Positions 9,148-19,285 of a DNA stretch of 64,000 nucleotides are shown piece after piece; position 1 is the first letter of the stretch; each line of letters starts with the position of its first letter. The stretch comes from Symbiodinium natans (Eukaryota; Sar; Dinophyceae; Suessiales; Symbiodiniaceae). The stretch spans positions 243,501-307,500 of the forward strand of contig CAJNDS010002812.1 of NCBI GenBank assembly GCA_905221605.1, written 5' to 3'. The notes beneath the pieces are model-generated. The model made no database searches, was not told the origin of the DNA, and was given only the letters and a program-made list of their open reading frames with translations. A program made the translations under genes and the position numbers.

Positions 9148-9240
9148 CCTTAAGAACCCAAAACCTACTTATTTGCAGGTTCTTAGTATAAAGCACTTCT
9201 TCGGTAACCTACAAAAATGTAGGTGTTGGGGTTCTTAAGG
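9148..9240. mobile_element. Family F related element, diverged
   Basis: CTTAAGAACCCAAAACCTAC on the left and GTAGGTGTTGGGGTTCTTAAG on the right form inverted ends about 90 bp apart. Internal TGCAGGTTCTTAGTA suggests rearrangement. Confidence 0.5.
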
Positions 9241-9364
9241 TCCTTCATGCGGCTGTATGGAGGATAAGCTGCAGATTTTTGCACTCAGAGTCATGATGTT
9301 GTGCAGAAAGGCTGCTGCTACTTAGGGCCGTGAAGGCTCAGGTATAAGACCTTTAGCGCACCTC

Positions 9365-9535
9365 CCAAGCCCTAAGCCCTGAACCCTAAACCCTGAACCC
9401 TCACCGTATGAACCTTACAAACCCTGTAAAACCTAAAACCCCATCAACCCTCTAAACCCTCTAAACCCTCTCAACCCTCTCAACCCTCTAAGCCCTGTAT
9501 AACCCTGAACCTTGAACCCTGAACCCTGAACCTTG
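9365..9535 (-). repeat. Degenerate telomere-like array
   Basis: Mixed CCCTAAA, CCCTGAA and CCCTCTAAA/CCCTCTCAA units; the octamer/nonamer variant with an inserted CT is repeated six times at 9445-9490. Confidence 0.85.
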
Positions 9536-9607
9536 CCTGTTTCGGCTGAGAGCCCAATCTCCTATCTGTTCCCTGATTTCCCTTGACTTGGGTTTTGGAG
9601 TGCTATA

Positions 9608-9690
9608 CTTTAATGTTTTTTTTGGTTCTGGGTTCCTTGTATAGCTCCCGATTATGCTTTAATGTTTTTTTTGGTTCTGGGTTCCTTGTA
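9608..9690. repeat. 49-bp tandem duplication
   Basis: CTTTAATGTTTTTTTTGGTT followed by CTGGGTTCCTTGTA occurs at 9608-9641 and again at 9657-9690, identical over 34 bases and separated by a short unique spacer. Confidence 0.9.
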
Positions 9691-9699
9691 CAATACCTA

Positions 9700-11090
9700 A
9701 AAAGCATTTCACTTTCTTCCCAGGACCTAGTCCAAAGTAGGGTTGAACACCTCCCGCTCGTCATAGGAAGCCGGGGAGGTCTCATAGGCAGTCATAGTTT
9801 GGGCTTGGGGTTTGGGGTTCAGGGTTTAGGCCTTAGGGTGTATGGTTTAGGGTTGGGATAGCTATACAGTAGTCATAAAGGGGGTTAGAAGAACCTTCAA
9901 GTGGAGTTCTGCGTAGGGTAGCCAAAGCTCTACTTGTTGCAGCCCGGTTTGGGGTTTCTGAATAACCCAGCGGCCCGAAGTCAGGGTAAGGCCTCCACTC
10001 CAGAACTAAGACCATGGGCTCCATTCTCCGATTTCCCTACTATATACGGTTTAGGGTTTAAGGTTTAGGGTTTAGGGCTATAGACCATGAACCCATTTTC
10101 GGGTTTCTTTGGGCCCCCAAGGTACCTTATGAACCATCGCTAACGTCAGACAGCACTTGAAAGAGCAATTCAAGCGACTACAGGATGGACCCTGAGAAGG
10201 GGCCTGGAAGGTTCTTCGTTTTTTTTGTTTTTTTGCTACTTGGGTATATAGGGACTATATAAGGTTTGTACAGGGTTTATGTAGGGGAATAAGATTAAGG
10301 GTCCCTTCTAGGGGTCCCTCTTTGTACCCCTTCAACTTGAAAGAGCAAAGGCTTCACTGCTCAGCAAGTCGTTCGTGCAGCTGGCGCCTTCGGCAGGGTT
10401 TAGGGTTTATAGGGTTTAGAGTTTAGGGTTTAGGGTTTAGGGTTTAGGGTTCAGCATCAACACCGTAAGGCAGTGTCCGTTCAGCATCGGAGGTTGGAAT
10501 CATGTTGTGGTTGCATCCTGAGCGGCGAATTCCTAGTCGCACGTGGGCTCTGCATGTGGCGCCAGAAGTAAGGTGCCACTCTCTCTCTCTCTCTCTCTGG
10601 CTCTCTTTTTCTCACTAGTCACCAGGCACACTTCAGAACCAACTGCTTGACATGACATAGGCCCTAGGGCCACTTACGTCGCAGTGCCCAAGCTTTACAC
10701 GTCAACCCCATGTGCCACCGCAACAATGCCGTAGAAAGCCGCCCCCCCTCCAAGTTCATGTGAGTCCCTGACTGAATTATTCTTCTCTCAGGGGGAAGAC
10801 ATAGGGATGGACACTCTATGTTGCGTGCACCAAACCCGCACGACAATATCCTTGTGATACAGTCCGGGGCTCATGTATGGATCTTCTCCGGACCTTACTT
10901 GTAAGCCTCTGAAAAACAAGAAGCATAAGGGCCCAAAACTCTCCCCTGAAAAGGCCTAAACCTTAAAGCCCTTCAACCCTGAGTCACGACCAGATTTGGC
11001 ACTTGTGGGCACTTTTCGGGATCTCTTTTAGCACCAAGACAGGTGCCCCCAATATTCGGATCAAGCCTTATTGAGGGCCTTGCTCATCTA
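9700..11090. other. Region without a supportable gene
   Basis: Short TTTAGGG tracts at 9800-9860, 10046-10080 and 10396-10452, a (CT)8 run at 10580-10600, and unique sequence. Frames here are short and unremarkable. Confidence 0.4.
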
Positions 11091-11098
11091 CAGACCAG

Positions 11099-11228
11099 GT
11101 GCCGGAGCGGCCGTAGCAGCTTCCGCCTTACCGAGCGAAGACCAAGCAAGAAGCTTGGGCTGCTTCATGTTTCCTTCAACGGTTCGGCGTGTTAGGTCCC
11201 TTGAGATTCGAAGGTGCTTCCCTGCACC
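11099..11228 (+). CDS. Upstream Ala-rich exon candidate of the repeat protein
   Basis: After acceptor-like ACAGACCAG and before a canonical donor GTAAGTTT at 11229. It is open for 42 codons. Its start AGAAVAASALPSEDQARSLG parallels AGAA...AGLPAQSQASLAG of the 22-residue unit of the large protein just downstream. The remainder (CFMFPSTVRRVRSLEIRRCF) is not repeat-like. The phase does not join simply to the best acceptor of the next exon, so another exon or a different border is needed. Confidence 0.35.
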
Positions 11229-11351
11229 GTAAGTTTGCCGAGCCCGGCAAGTTAGTGCACATGAACAAATGGTGCGGGGTCATTTCTCCTGCAACACGAA
11301 CACCCTAAAATCCCAAGCTCGTCCCTCATCCCAAACCCTGGCGCTGGTTGT

Positions 11352-14300
11352 ATGTGTCAACTGTCAGGATTGGCAGGCCAGGCTGCGGCAGAAGCGGCCT
11401 CTCACACAGGCATGCCAGTGGAGGAGGCCGCCCTGGCCGCTGGAGCAGCTGCGGCAGCGGCCGCAGCAAACGCAGGCTTGCCTGCGCAGAGCCAGGCGTC
11501 ACTCGCAGGATTAGCAGCTGCAGCAGCACTAAGTGGCGCGAATGCTACAGTGCAGCAAGCGGCCGAGCTGGCTGGGGCTGCAGCAGCTGCTGCGGCCGTG
11601 GCTGCAAACATGACCATGGCGAACATCTCGTATGCAGCCGGACTTGCAGCAGCCGAGGCAGCAAGTGGTGTAGGCGTTAGTGAACAGACAGCCTTGGCAG
11701 CCACTGCTGCAGCATCTGCTGCGATCCAACATGGCGACGCGAGTTTGCAATCTCAGACACTGCTGTCAAGTGCAGTTGTAGCGGCAGTCCTTGCCAGTGC
11801 CGGCGTCAGTGGACCAGATGCAGCTCTGATCAGTGGTGCAGCCATTCAGGCAGCCTTGCTCATGAATGTCAAATGTTCCGCAGAGATTATCCGGCAAGTG
11901 GGTGGCGCAGTAATGACCACAGTACAACCGACGAACTTGAGTGCCGGGGATCAAGCAGTGCTTTCAGGACAAGCGGCAGCGGTCGCGGCTGCTAACTGCA
12001 ATATGTCCGCCGTCTTACAAGCAGAGCTCGCCGCCGAGGTTGCAGCAGCAGCAGCGGCACTGGCCAACCTTTCGGTTGAGGAGCAGGCCTCGATTGCAGG
12101 GCAGGTTGCAGCATCTACAGCCTCTCAAGCAGGCGTGACAGGGGAGGAGGCCGCCCTGGCCGCTGGAGCAGCTGCGGCAGCGGCCGCAGCAAACGCAGGC
12201 TTGCCTGCGCAGAGCCAGGCGTCACTCGCAGGATTAGCAGCTGCAGCAGCAGTAAGTGGCGCGAATGCGACAGTGCAGCAAGCGGCCGAGCTGGCTGGGG
12301 CTGCAGCAGCTGCTGCGGCCGTGGCTGCAAACATGACCATGGCGAACATCTCGTATGCAGCCGGACTTGCAGCAGCCGAGGCAGCAAGTGGTGTAGGCGT
12401 TAGTGAACAGACAGCCTTGGCAGCCACTGCTGCAGCATCTGCTGCGATCCAACATGGCGACGCGAGTTTGCAATCTCAGACATTGCTGTCAAGTGCAGTT
12501 GTAGCGGCAGTCCTTGCCAGTGCCGGCGTCAGTGGACCAGATGCAGCTCTGATCAGTGGTGCAGCCATTCAGGCAGCCTTGCTCATGAGTGTCAATTGTT
12601 CCGCAGAGGTTATCCGGCAAGTGGGTGGCGCAGTAATGACCACAGTACAACCGACGAACTTGAGTGCCGGGGATCAAGCAGTGCTTTCAGGGCAAGCGGC
12701 AGCGGTCGCGGCTGCGAACTGCAATATGTCCGCCGTCTTACAAGCAGAGCTCGCCGCCGAGGTTGCAGCAGCAGCAGCGGCACTGGCCAACCTTTCGGTT
12801 GAGGAGCAGGCCTCGATTGCAGGGCAGGTTGCAGCATCTACAGCCTCTCAAGCAGGCGTGACAGGGGAGGAGGCCGCCCTGGCCGCTGGAGCAGCTGCGG
12901 CAGCGGCCGCAGCAAACGCAGGCTTGCCTGCGCAGAGCCAGGCGTCACTCGCAGGATTAGCAGCTGCAGCAGCAGTAAGTGGCGCGAATGCGACAGTGCA
13001 GCAAGCGGCCGAGCTGGCTGGGGCTGCAGCAGCTGCTGCGGCCGTGGCTGCAAACATGACCATGGCGAACATCTCGTATGCAGCCGGACTTGCAGCAGCC
13101 GAGGCAGCAAGTGGTGTAGGCGTTAGTGAACAGACAGCCTTGGCAGCCACTGCTGCAGCATCTGCTGCGATCCAACATGGCGACGCGAGTTTGCAATCTC
13201 AGACACTGCTGTCAAGTGCAGTTGTAGCGGCAGTCCTTGCCAGTGCCGGCGTCAGTGGACCAGATGCAGCTCTGATCAGTGGTGCAGCCATTCAGGCAGC
13301 CTTGCTCATGAATGTCAATTGTTCCGCAGAGGTTATCCGGCAAGTGGGTGGCGCAGTAATGACCACAGTACAACCGACGAACTTGAGTGCCGGGGATCAA
13401 GCAGTGCTTTCAGGGCAAGCGGCAGCGGTCGCGGCTGCGAACTGCAATATGTCCGCCGTCTTACAAGCAGAGCTCGCCGCCGAGGTTGCAGCAGCAGCAG
13501 CGGCACTGGCCAACCTTTCGGTTGAGGAGCAGGCCTCGATTGCAGGGCAGGTTGCAGCATCTACAGCCTCTCAAGCAGGCGTGACAGTGGAGGAGGCCGC
13601 CCTGGCCGCTGGAGCAGCTGCGGCAGCGGCCGCAGCAAACGCAGGCTTGCCTGCGCAGAGCCAGGCGTCACTCGCAGGATTAGCAGCTGCAGCAGCAGTA
13701 AGTGGCGCGAATGCGACAGTGCAGCAAGCGGCCGAGCTGGCTGGGGCTGCAGCAGCTGCTGTGGCCGTGGCTGCAAACATGACCATGGCGAACATCTCGT
13801 ATGCAGCCGGACTTGCAGCAGCCGAGGCAGCAAGTGGTGTAGGCGTTAGTGAACAGACAGCCTTGGCAGCCACTGCTGCAGCATCTGCTGCGATCCAACA
13901 TGGCGACGCGAGTTTGCAATCTCAGACACTGCTGTCAAGTGCAGTTGTAGCGGCAGTCCTTGCCAGTGCCGGCGTCAGTGGACCAGATGCAGCTCTGATC
14001 AGTGGTGCAGCCATTCAGGCAGCCTTGCTCATGAATGTCAATTGTTCCGCAGAGGTTATCCGGCAAGTGGGTGGCGCAGTAATGACCACAGTACAACCGA
14101 CGAACTTGAGTGCCGGGGATCAAGCAGTGCTTTCAGGGCAAGCGGCAGCGGTCGCGGCTGCGAACTGCAATATGTCCGCCGTCTTACAAGCAGAGCTCGC
14201 CGCCGAGGTTGCAGCAGCAGCAGCGGCACTGGCCAACCTTTCGGTTGAGGAGCAGGCCTCGATTGCAGGGCAGGTTGCAGCATCTACAGCCTCTCAAGCA

Positions 14301-14705
14301 GGCGTGACAGGGGAGGAGGCCGCCCTGGCCGCTGGAGCAGCTGCGGCAGCGGCCGCAGCAAACGCAGGCTTGCCTGCGCAGAGCCAGGCGTCACTCGCAG
14401 GATTAGCAGCTGCAGCAGCCGTAAATGGCACCAATGCGACAGTGCAGCAAGCGGCCGAGCTGGCTGGGGCTGCAGCAGCTGCTGCGGCCGTGGCTGCAAA
14501 CTTGACATCAGATGAGGCGCGCTCCACATGCTTTCTTGCATACGAGAAGCGACTACTAAGTGACTATGCCGCCTGGACCTCCAACGGAGCATCCCACCCA
14601 AAGAAATTGAGCCTTTACATCCTATGCGGGTTGGTGGTCTCTTTAAGTAGGTACATTCGGATTATTAGGGTATTTAATTTAATTAGGGGCTATATTAAGG
14701 TATGA
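11352..14705 (+). CDS. Alanine-rich tandem-repeat glycoprotein-like protein
   Basis: A 1,117-codon open frame, far longer than chance allows. Residues 26-989 are four almost identical 241-residue repeats, and 990-1055 are three units of a fifth copy. Each 241-residue copy consists of eleven 22-residue units (one has 21) of the form 'xAxLAGxAAAxAAxxAxxSxx': a helix-favouring Ala/Leu segment, then a turn rich in Asn/Gly/Ser/Thr and Gln/Glu/Asp. Seven N-x-S/T sequons per copy (NAT, NMT, NIS, NCS, NLS, NMS, NLS) all fall in the turn, suggesting a secreted or surface glycoprotein with a helical-repeat fold (inference). No signal peptide is visible after the ATG at 11352. An acceptor (CAACTGTCAG) at 11374-11375 suggests this is an internal exon. 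After residue 1055 the sequence leaves the repeat and becomes AT-rich; the last ~35 codons are probably intron. No known family is recognised. Confidence 0.85.
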   Translation: MCQLSGLAGQAAAEAASHTGMPVEEAALAAGAAAAAAAANAGLPAQSQASLAGLAAAAALSGANATVQQAAELAGAAAAAAAVAANMTMANISYAAGLAAAEAASGVGVSEQTALAATAAASAAIQHGDASLQSQTLLSSAVVAAVLASAGVSGPDAALISGAAIQAALLMNVKCSAEIIRQVGGAVMTTVQPTNLSAGDQAVLSGQAAAVAAANCNMSAVLQAELAAEVAAAAAALANLSVEEQASIAGQVAASTASQAGVTGEEAALAAGAAAAAAAANAGLPAQSQASLAGLAAAAAVSGANATVQQAAELAGAAAAAAAVAANMTMANISYAAGLAAAEAASGVGVSEQTALAATAAASAAIQHGDASLQSQTLLSSAVVAAVLASAGVSGPDAALISGAAIQAALLMSVNCSAEVIRQVGGAVMTTVQPTNLSAGDQAVLSGQAAAVAAANCNMSAVLQAELAAEVAAAAAALANLSVEEQASIAGQVAASTASQAGVTGEEAALAAGAAAAAAAANAGLPAQSQASLAGLAAAAAVSGANATVQQAAELAGAAAAAAAVAANMTMANISYAAGLAAAEAASGVGVSEQTALAATAAASAAIQHGDASLQSQTLLSSAVVAAVLASAGVSGPDAALISGAAIQAALLMNVNCSAEVIRQVGGAVMTTVQPTNLSAGDQAVLSGQAAAVAAANCNMSAVLQAELAAEVAAAAAALANLSVEEQASIAGQVAASTASQAGVTVEEAALAAGAAAAAAAANAGLPAQSQASLAGLAAAAAVSGANATVQQAAELAGAAAAAVAVAANMTMANISYAAGLAAAEAASGVGVSEQTALAATAAASAAIQHGDASLQSQTLLSSAVVAAVLASAGVSGPDAALISGAAIQAALLMNVNCSAEVIRQVGGAVMTTVQPTNLSAGDQAVLSGQAAAVAAANCNMSAVLQAELAAEVAAAAAALANLSVEEQASIAGQVAASTASQAGVTGEEAALAAGAAAAAAAANAGLPAQSQASLAGLAAAAAVNGTNATVQQAAELAGAAAAAAAVAANLTSDEARSTCFLAYEKRLLSDYAAWTSNGASHPKKLSLYILCGLVVSLSRYIRIIRVFNLIRGYIKV
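11427..14516 (+). repeat. 723-bp tandem repeat, 4.3 copies
   Basis: Copies are 11427-12149, 12150-12872, 12873-13595, 13596-14318 and a partial 14319-14516. They differ by only a handful of substitutions (for example AAATGT/AATTGT at the NCS sequon and ACTAAGTGGC/GTAAGTGGC near the NAT sequon). The 22-residue units within one copy are strongly diverged from each other, so the short repeat is ancient and the 723-bp amplification recent. Confidence 0.97.
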
Positions 14706-14824
14706 GGGGAACAGATAAAGAGGCCACCGGCCGAAAAAAAATCAACATCCCGTAGGACGGGAAATGCGCCTGAACCTGCTTTAAAGGTCCGAGCTTTTGC
14801 AAGGGACCTTTTCATCACGCGCAT

Positions 14825-15025
14825 GTCGCCTGGGATCCGGACCCCTAAACCCTAAACCCTTAACCCTTATAAACCCTAAACCCTACCTTACTGGGGGTCC
14901 TCATGATAAGGGATGTGGTCCAGAGTCCAGATTAACTCTTCTCATTAAAGCCCTTATAGGATTCTTAGGCAACCTACCAAAAAAAGAGGTTTTGGGTTCT
15001 TAAGGTAGAGGCACACCCTTGTCCC
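14825..15025. other. Heptamer tract and family F fragment
   Basis: Short CCCTAAA tract at 14844-14885 (with CCCTTAACCCTTATAAA variant), then CCCTTATAGGATTCTTAGG and GGTTTTGGGTTCTTAAGG (14986-15004), the right end of a family F element. Confidence 0.6.
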
Positions 15026-15030
15026 CGGAG

Positions 15031-15121
15031 GTGGCAGACGCCGCTCAGAGCGCTGTTGGCCAGGTGGGTTCTTCTGCCGGTCTGGGAGATGAGGCGCCCG
15101 AGATCTGTGCAGGGCCTTTGG
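15031..15121 (+). CDS. Downstream Ala-rich exon candidate
   Basis: After CCCCGGAG the frame reads VADAAQSAVGQVGSSAGLGD then EAPEICA. 'GQVxSSAGxGxEA' matches one 22-residue unit of the large protein (GQVAASTASQAGVTGEEA) in spacing and in several residues. It lies 500 bp downstream on the same strand and may be a further exon of the same gene. Confidence 0.35.
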
Positions 15122-15370
15122 GGTTTAGGGCTGTTCCGGGTTTAGGGTGAGCCTTTAGGGCTTTTGAAGTTTTTTTTGTGGTTTAAGGTTTATAGGAGGA
15201 TTTCGGGCATGTGGGTCCAGTTAAGTGAGGGTGCAATTTCATCTTTGCCCGTCAGCAAGACTCGCATATCGAGTCTGACGCTTTGTGGGACATGTGGTGA
15301 AGGGTTTCAGGGTTGAGGTTAGCGGACCCTTTTGGAGGATCCAGAAAGTAGAGCCCCCAAATAGTGCCCT

Positions 15371-15424
15371 ATAGGGTTTAGGGTTTAGGGTTTAGGGTTT
15401 AGGGTTTAGGGTTTAGGGTTTAGG
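15371..15424 (+). repeat. Interstitial telomere-like tract (TTTAGGG)8
   Basis: Perfect array. Confidence 0.96.
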
Positions 15425-16024
15425 GCTACTGGGTCATTCTTAGGAATCCTTCGGGGGAATCTACTTTTGGATCCTCCCAGGGTCTCTTTTGGTTTGGCGA
15501 TGCCGACTGGGGCCACCCGTTGCTGCTCTCGCATGCAGTGTCGTCATGAGCTAAAGTGAGATTGTCTAGGTTGGTTTTTGGGTTGTTTTTTATTTTCCTT
15601 ATTTGGGTTTATAAGGGACCCTGTATATAAATATTTTCCAGAGGGTTTAAAGGCCTACCCAGTTGTGGCATTTAGGATTCTAGGCTCGAGGGGTATCGCA
15701 GGATTTTGCAGTACATGTGTGTGACTGCCATGCTCATACCACCCAAACTGGTAGACCAAGCATAAGATGTCTCTTGCGTTATGTTTGGTCTTGCTACTGT
15801 TTCCTGGAAGCGGAGGAGTTGCCGAAGAACGTATTCTTGATCTTGAGAAAGGGTCATTCATCCGGACCGGAGTTGTTCGTAGTCATAGTTGGGTACCATC
15901 TTACATTTGTAAGGGTACTTAAACCCAGTAAGGAATAAACAAGTAGATTTTTAACATTATCCCACCACCAGTTTTGAGGCCTGTTGGATTCAGCACTAAT
16001 AACGGTTTTGAGGAAAATCTTCAG

Positions 16025-16085
16025 ATGGACCCACGGCTGGCAGGAGCTTGCTCAGCTGACCTCGGACGCCCTGATACGCACCTGG
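16025..16085 (+). CDS. Small exon with canonical borders
   Basis: Acceptor AAAATCTTCAG and donor TGG/GTGAGACC enclose 61 nt. Twenty codons read WTHGWQELAQLTSDALIRTW, which looks like an amphipathic helix. A second frame is also open. Unrecognised. Confidence 0.33.
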
Positions 16086-16099
16086 GTGAGACCTACTAA

Positions 16100-16590
16100 C
16101 TTTAATGAAGCTTAGGGGCTGGGTAGTTAACCTTTATCCTGTTTGGTTTGTATATATACAGATATATTGCTACTACAAAAAAGGTTCACTTTTTTGGGGG
16201 CTCAGGTATTCAGCCCCTATGTAAGAGTTTATTGAACAGTTCAGGGTGCTTCTTTTGAATCAGGGGCCCCTACACCTCAAGAAACAAACCCCACCCAAGG
16301 AGTCTGAGCGTGTGAACCAGTGTGGCCGATTCGACAAAGCAACCGATCTGTTTTTTTGGTTTTATGCTGGTTGCGGGGAGGGGTGGCACGTAGCTTTGTT
16401 TGTTGAACTCCCTTAACCCTATAAACCCCAAACCCTAAACCGTGTTGGGATCTTCAAGGTTACTTTGCATAGGGCTCAGAGTAAGACCAGGCGATAAACC
16501 AACAAAAGCTCAGTAGTTTATGCTTCGAAACCGGTGAATGTTGAAGCCATCTCCGGTGAAGCTCCGAAGCTCAGGTATTTAGGGTTTGGG
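16100..16590. other. Region without a supportable gene
   Basis: Unique sequence with a short TATATATACAGATATAT stretch (16150-16166) and one decayed CCCTAAA tract at 16413-16441. Confidence 0.4.
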
Positions 16591-16597
16591 GTTTAGG

Positions 16598-16698
16598 TTG
16601 GGATGTTCCCCCGTATACTAACAGTCCTTAATAAGGCTTATAATAGGGGGTACTATAATCCCTATCAAGGACTGTTAGTATAAGGGGGAACATCCCGA
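16598..16698. mobile_element. Family A MITE, copy 2 (101 bp), exact 8-bp TSD
   Basis: Starts TTGGGATGTTCCCCC and ends GGGGGAACATCCCGA. Arms include ACTAACAGTCCTTAATA and AGGACTGTTAGTATA. The flanks 16590-16597 and 16699-16706 are both GGTTTAGG. Because TTTAGGG is abundant, this match alone could be coincidence; together with copy 4 it is convincing. It shows insertion into telomere-like sequence. Confidence 0.9.
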
Positions 16699-17047
16699 GG
16701 TTTAGGGTTTTCGAGGCTGATGACCTGCAACCCTGTTTAGGGTTCAGGGCTCCGGGGTTTACCCCCAACACCGAAGACCTTGCGGGCGGGCTTGAGGCTA
16801 TTCAGGGCTGGTCTATTCAACCTCAGGGGCTTGTGCCTAGGGTTTAAGGTTTTGTGCCTGGTGTTTAGGTTGCGGGAATGTTTTGCAGGTACGCGCTGCC
16901 AGCTGCCACAGACCATCGAGGACAACTCGAAGCCATAAGTGGGCCATAAGCCAACCTTTCTACCCGATGAAGGGAATGAAGAGACATACTACGCCTAGTC
17001 ATCCCCTTGAAGGTCGGTATGTAGCCGCCACGCACTGAACCCACGTT

Positions 17048-17071
17048 CCCCCCCCCCCCCCCCCCCCCCCC
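17048..17071 (-). repeat. Poly(C) run, 24 bases
   Basis: Uninterrupted C24 followed by TTCACCCTATCACCCC. Confidence 0.95.
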
Positions 17072-17324
17072 TTCACCCTATCACCCCGACAAAGTCTTCA
17101 ACCCTTGCTACGGTTGCCCTTTGCTGGGCTTCGGCTTTTGTAATGAAAAGTAGCACCAAAAATGTCCCTTTCCCAATACATCATGATGGAGGAGTGTAGT
17201 TTGCACTATGCAGGGGTTCTTATGATTGTTTTAACTTCCACAGCTTATAGGGTCTGTTCCAATGCCCCAAAATTGCGGGGCATTGGGCTCTCTGGGTACC
17301 CAAGACCAAACCCGCAACCTGAAC

Positions 17325-17545
17325 CCTACAGCCGCACCCCTAAACCCTCGGCTACAACCCCTTCAAGCAGTACAAGCCTACAAGCCCCATAAATCCGATC
17401 AACTCTATATACCCTATAAGCCCTATAAGCCCTCCGATTAAAGACCCTATAAGCCCTATAAACCCTATAAACCTTATCAGCCCTAGAAGCCCTAGAAGCC
17501 CTAGAAGCCGCCCCATGTAAACCCTCACCCCGAAACCCTAAACCC
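17325..17545 (-). repeat. Degenerate telomere-like array with CCCTATAA(A/G) units
   Basis: Units drift from CCCTAAA to CCCTATAAG, CCCTATAAA and CCCTAGAAG, each locally repeated three to five times. Confidence 0.85.
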
Positions 17546-17646
17546 TGCCACCCTGCAATCCTCAACAAAAAGGAGCTGCTTTGCCTTGAGACATGCGCGG
17601 CACGGGCCGGTACCATGGCCACCCGGCCTTGAGAGCCAACTAAAGG

Positions 17647-17715
17647 GTTAGGGTTTAGGGTTTAGGGTTTAGGGTCTAGGGTTTAGGGTTTAGGGTTTAG
17701 GGTTTGGGGTTTAGG
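17647..17715 (+). repeat. Interstitial telomere-like tract, ~9 units
   Basis: TTTAGGG array with single GTCTAGGG and TTTGGGG variants. Confidence 0.95.
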
Positions 17716-18148
17716 GATTAGTGCTTTGTGTGTTTCTAGGGCTTAGGGTCTAGGACGTGGGACTGCTCTCTGGCTTGCCACAACCCTGCCAATTTCCCTC
17801 CTCTTCCCCTCTCCCCGGCGCTCCCTCCCCCCTCCTCCCCCCTGCATTCTCCAGCAAGCAACTCCCGATGTCCATAGTATGCCAAGGACGTCTCGCGCTC
17901 GGATTCACTGCACTCTACGCTGTTGGATCATTCAGATGTTGGATTCGTCTGATGCCACCCTAAACCCTGAAGGTCCCCTTTCGCATTCTCGGCAGGACAT
18001 GGTATTCCCTTGTGGTCCCTTTATACTTATACGATAATACCCGCCAAACCCTATCCCAATTATGAAGGCCCCTACAAGAACCCTAAACCCTAAGCCCTAA
18101 GCCCTGGACCCTAAGCTCTACACCCTAAACCCTTCCTACAAAGTTCAG

Positions 18149-18241
18149 GTCCTGGACAGTTCCGACACGCTTCGTTGCTCCGATCTTACCGTGCTCGCCA
18201 GCAGCTCAGTCTGGTTCCGGTGGTCCGAGCTATTCAAATGA
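18149..18241 (+). CDS. Terminal-exon-like island
   Basis: Acceptor CTACAAAGTTCAG, then 30 codons to TGA at 18239-18241, reading VLDSSDTLRCSDLTVLASSS then VWFRWSELFK. A CCCTAAA tract lies just upstream (18080-18135) and a family C element just downstream. Unrecognised. Confidence 0.28.
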   Translation, partial: VLDSSDTLRCSDLTVLASSSVWFRWSELFK

Positions 18242-18296
18242 ACCCCCCTTTTTTGGGGGGTGTAGGGTTTAGGGGTTAGGGTTTAGGGTTTAGGGC

Positions 18297-18406
18297 TACT
18301 AGGACCCGGAGCAGGCCCTTATTTCTTTTTTGACTTTTAGGGTTTAGGTTCCCTTATAATCCCCTTAAGGCACCCTTTTTGTTCCTAGGTTACGCCTGGG
18401 TCTAGT
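18297..18406. mobile_element. Family C element, copy 2
   Basis: CTACTAGGACCCGGAGCAGG at the left and CCTGGGTCTAGT at the right are inverted ends. The interior GGTTCCCTTATAATCCCCTT and AAGGCACCCTTTTT match the other copies. Confidence 0.7.
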
Positions 18407-18785
18407 GAACGTGAAGTGATGGCTTGTAGGTTGTACCCAAAACCCTCGTAGCTGGTATTCACTGCTTTTTAGGGCGTCCGACTTGTTTCGGAGGCTCATC
18501 CCCCCGCAAAAAAATCTGCAACAGCAGGCCTACCCGGAACCCCTCAGAGTATTCGTAATGATGGCCTGCAGCTCAAAAAACGTTCAGGGTTTAGGGTTTA
18601 GGGTTTAGGATTTAGGGTTTAGGGTAAACAGTTCTATCTAGAGCAATGCTTCTACCCATCAAAGGTCTCTAGGTATAGGCTGTCGTTTATGAGTCAGCCT
18701 GCTGGGGCTCGATGTATGAGGCCGTTGGGTTCTATGTGTTTTTCAGCCCTACAAAAGTGTGCCAGTCTCATCTCGCAATCCTTCC

Positions 18786-18912
18786 CCCTAAACCCTAAAC
18801 CCTAAACCCTAAACCCTAAACCCTAAACCCTAAACCCTAAACCCTAAACCCTAAACCCTAAACCCTAAACCCTAAACCCTAAACCCTAAACCCTAAACCC
18901 TAAACCCTAACC
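18786..18912 (-). repeat. Interstitial telomere-like tract (CCCTAAA)17-18
   Basis: Near-perfect array, followed by CCCTAACCCTAGACCCTGAA decay. Confidence 0.97.
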
Positions 18913-18977
18913 CTAGACCCTGAACCTTCAGTCTTGCAGTAGTAGCTTGAGAATTTCTCACTCCAAGCCCGCTCCAG

Positions 18978-19026
18978 GCCATTGCGAACGTGACTTTCAA
19001 CATTGATTTCGAGCGACTCGGTGGAG
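18978..19026 (+). CDS. Small exon-like island (AIANVTFNIDFERLGG)
   Basis: Bounded by CGCTCCAG and GGAG/GTTTGGGC. Sixteen codons with one N-V-T sequon. The short length gives little statistical weight. Confidence 0.2.
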
Positions 19027-19147
19027 GTTTGGGCAGGCGGCTGTTCCCTAAACCCGATTCAGACACCCTGAACCTGCATGGTTTTGGAGGATCAGAATCC
19101 TAGAAGCCTATGGAAGAGTAGGTGTTGAGCTCTCAAGGTAGAAGCTG

Positions 19148-19268
19148 AACCCTAAACTTTAAACCCTAAACTTTAAACCCTAAACTTTAAACCCTAAGCT
19201 TTAAACCCTAAACTTTAAACCCTAAACTTTAAACCCTAAACCCTAAACCCCAAACCCCAAACCCTAAC
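19148..19268 (-). repeat. 14-mer array CTTTAAACCCTAAA, 6-7 units
   Basis: A dimer of normal and altered heptamers (CCCTAAA plus CTTTAAA) is amplified as a unit, then the array returns to CCCTAAA and CCCCAAA. Confidence 0.93.
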
Positions 19269-19285
19269 CCCCAAAACCCATTGCC

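Noticed and set aside
10664-10846. 60-codon minus-strand frame
   Set aside because: No motif, chance length, and no splice context that would favour it.
11402-14601. Numerous 60-110-codon frames on both strands within 11.4-14.6 kb
   Set aside because: They repeat every 723 bp and are shadows of the GCN-rich Ala codons of the main frame.
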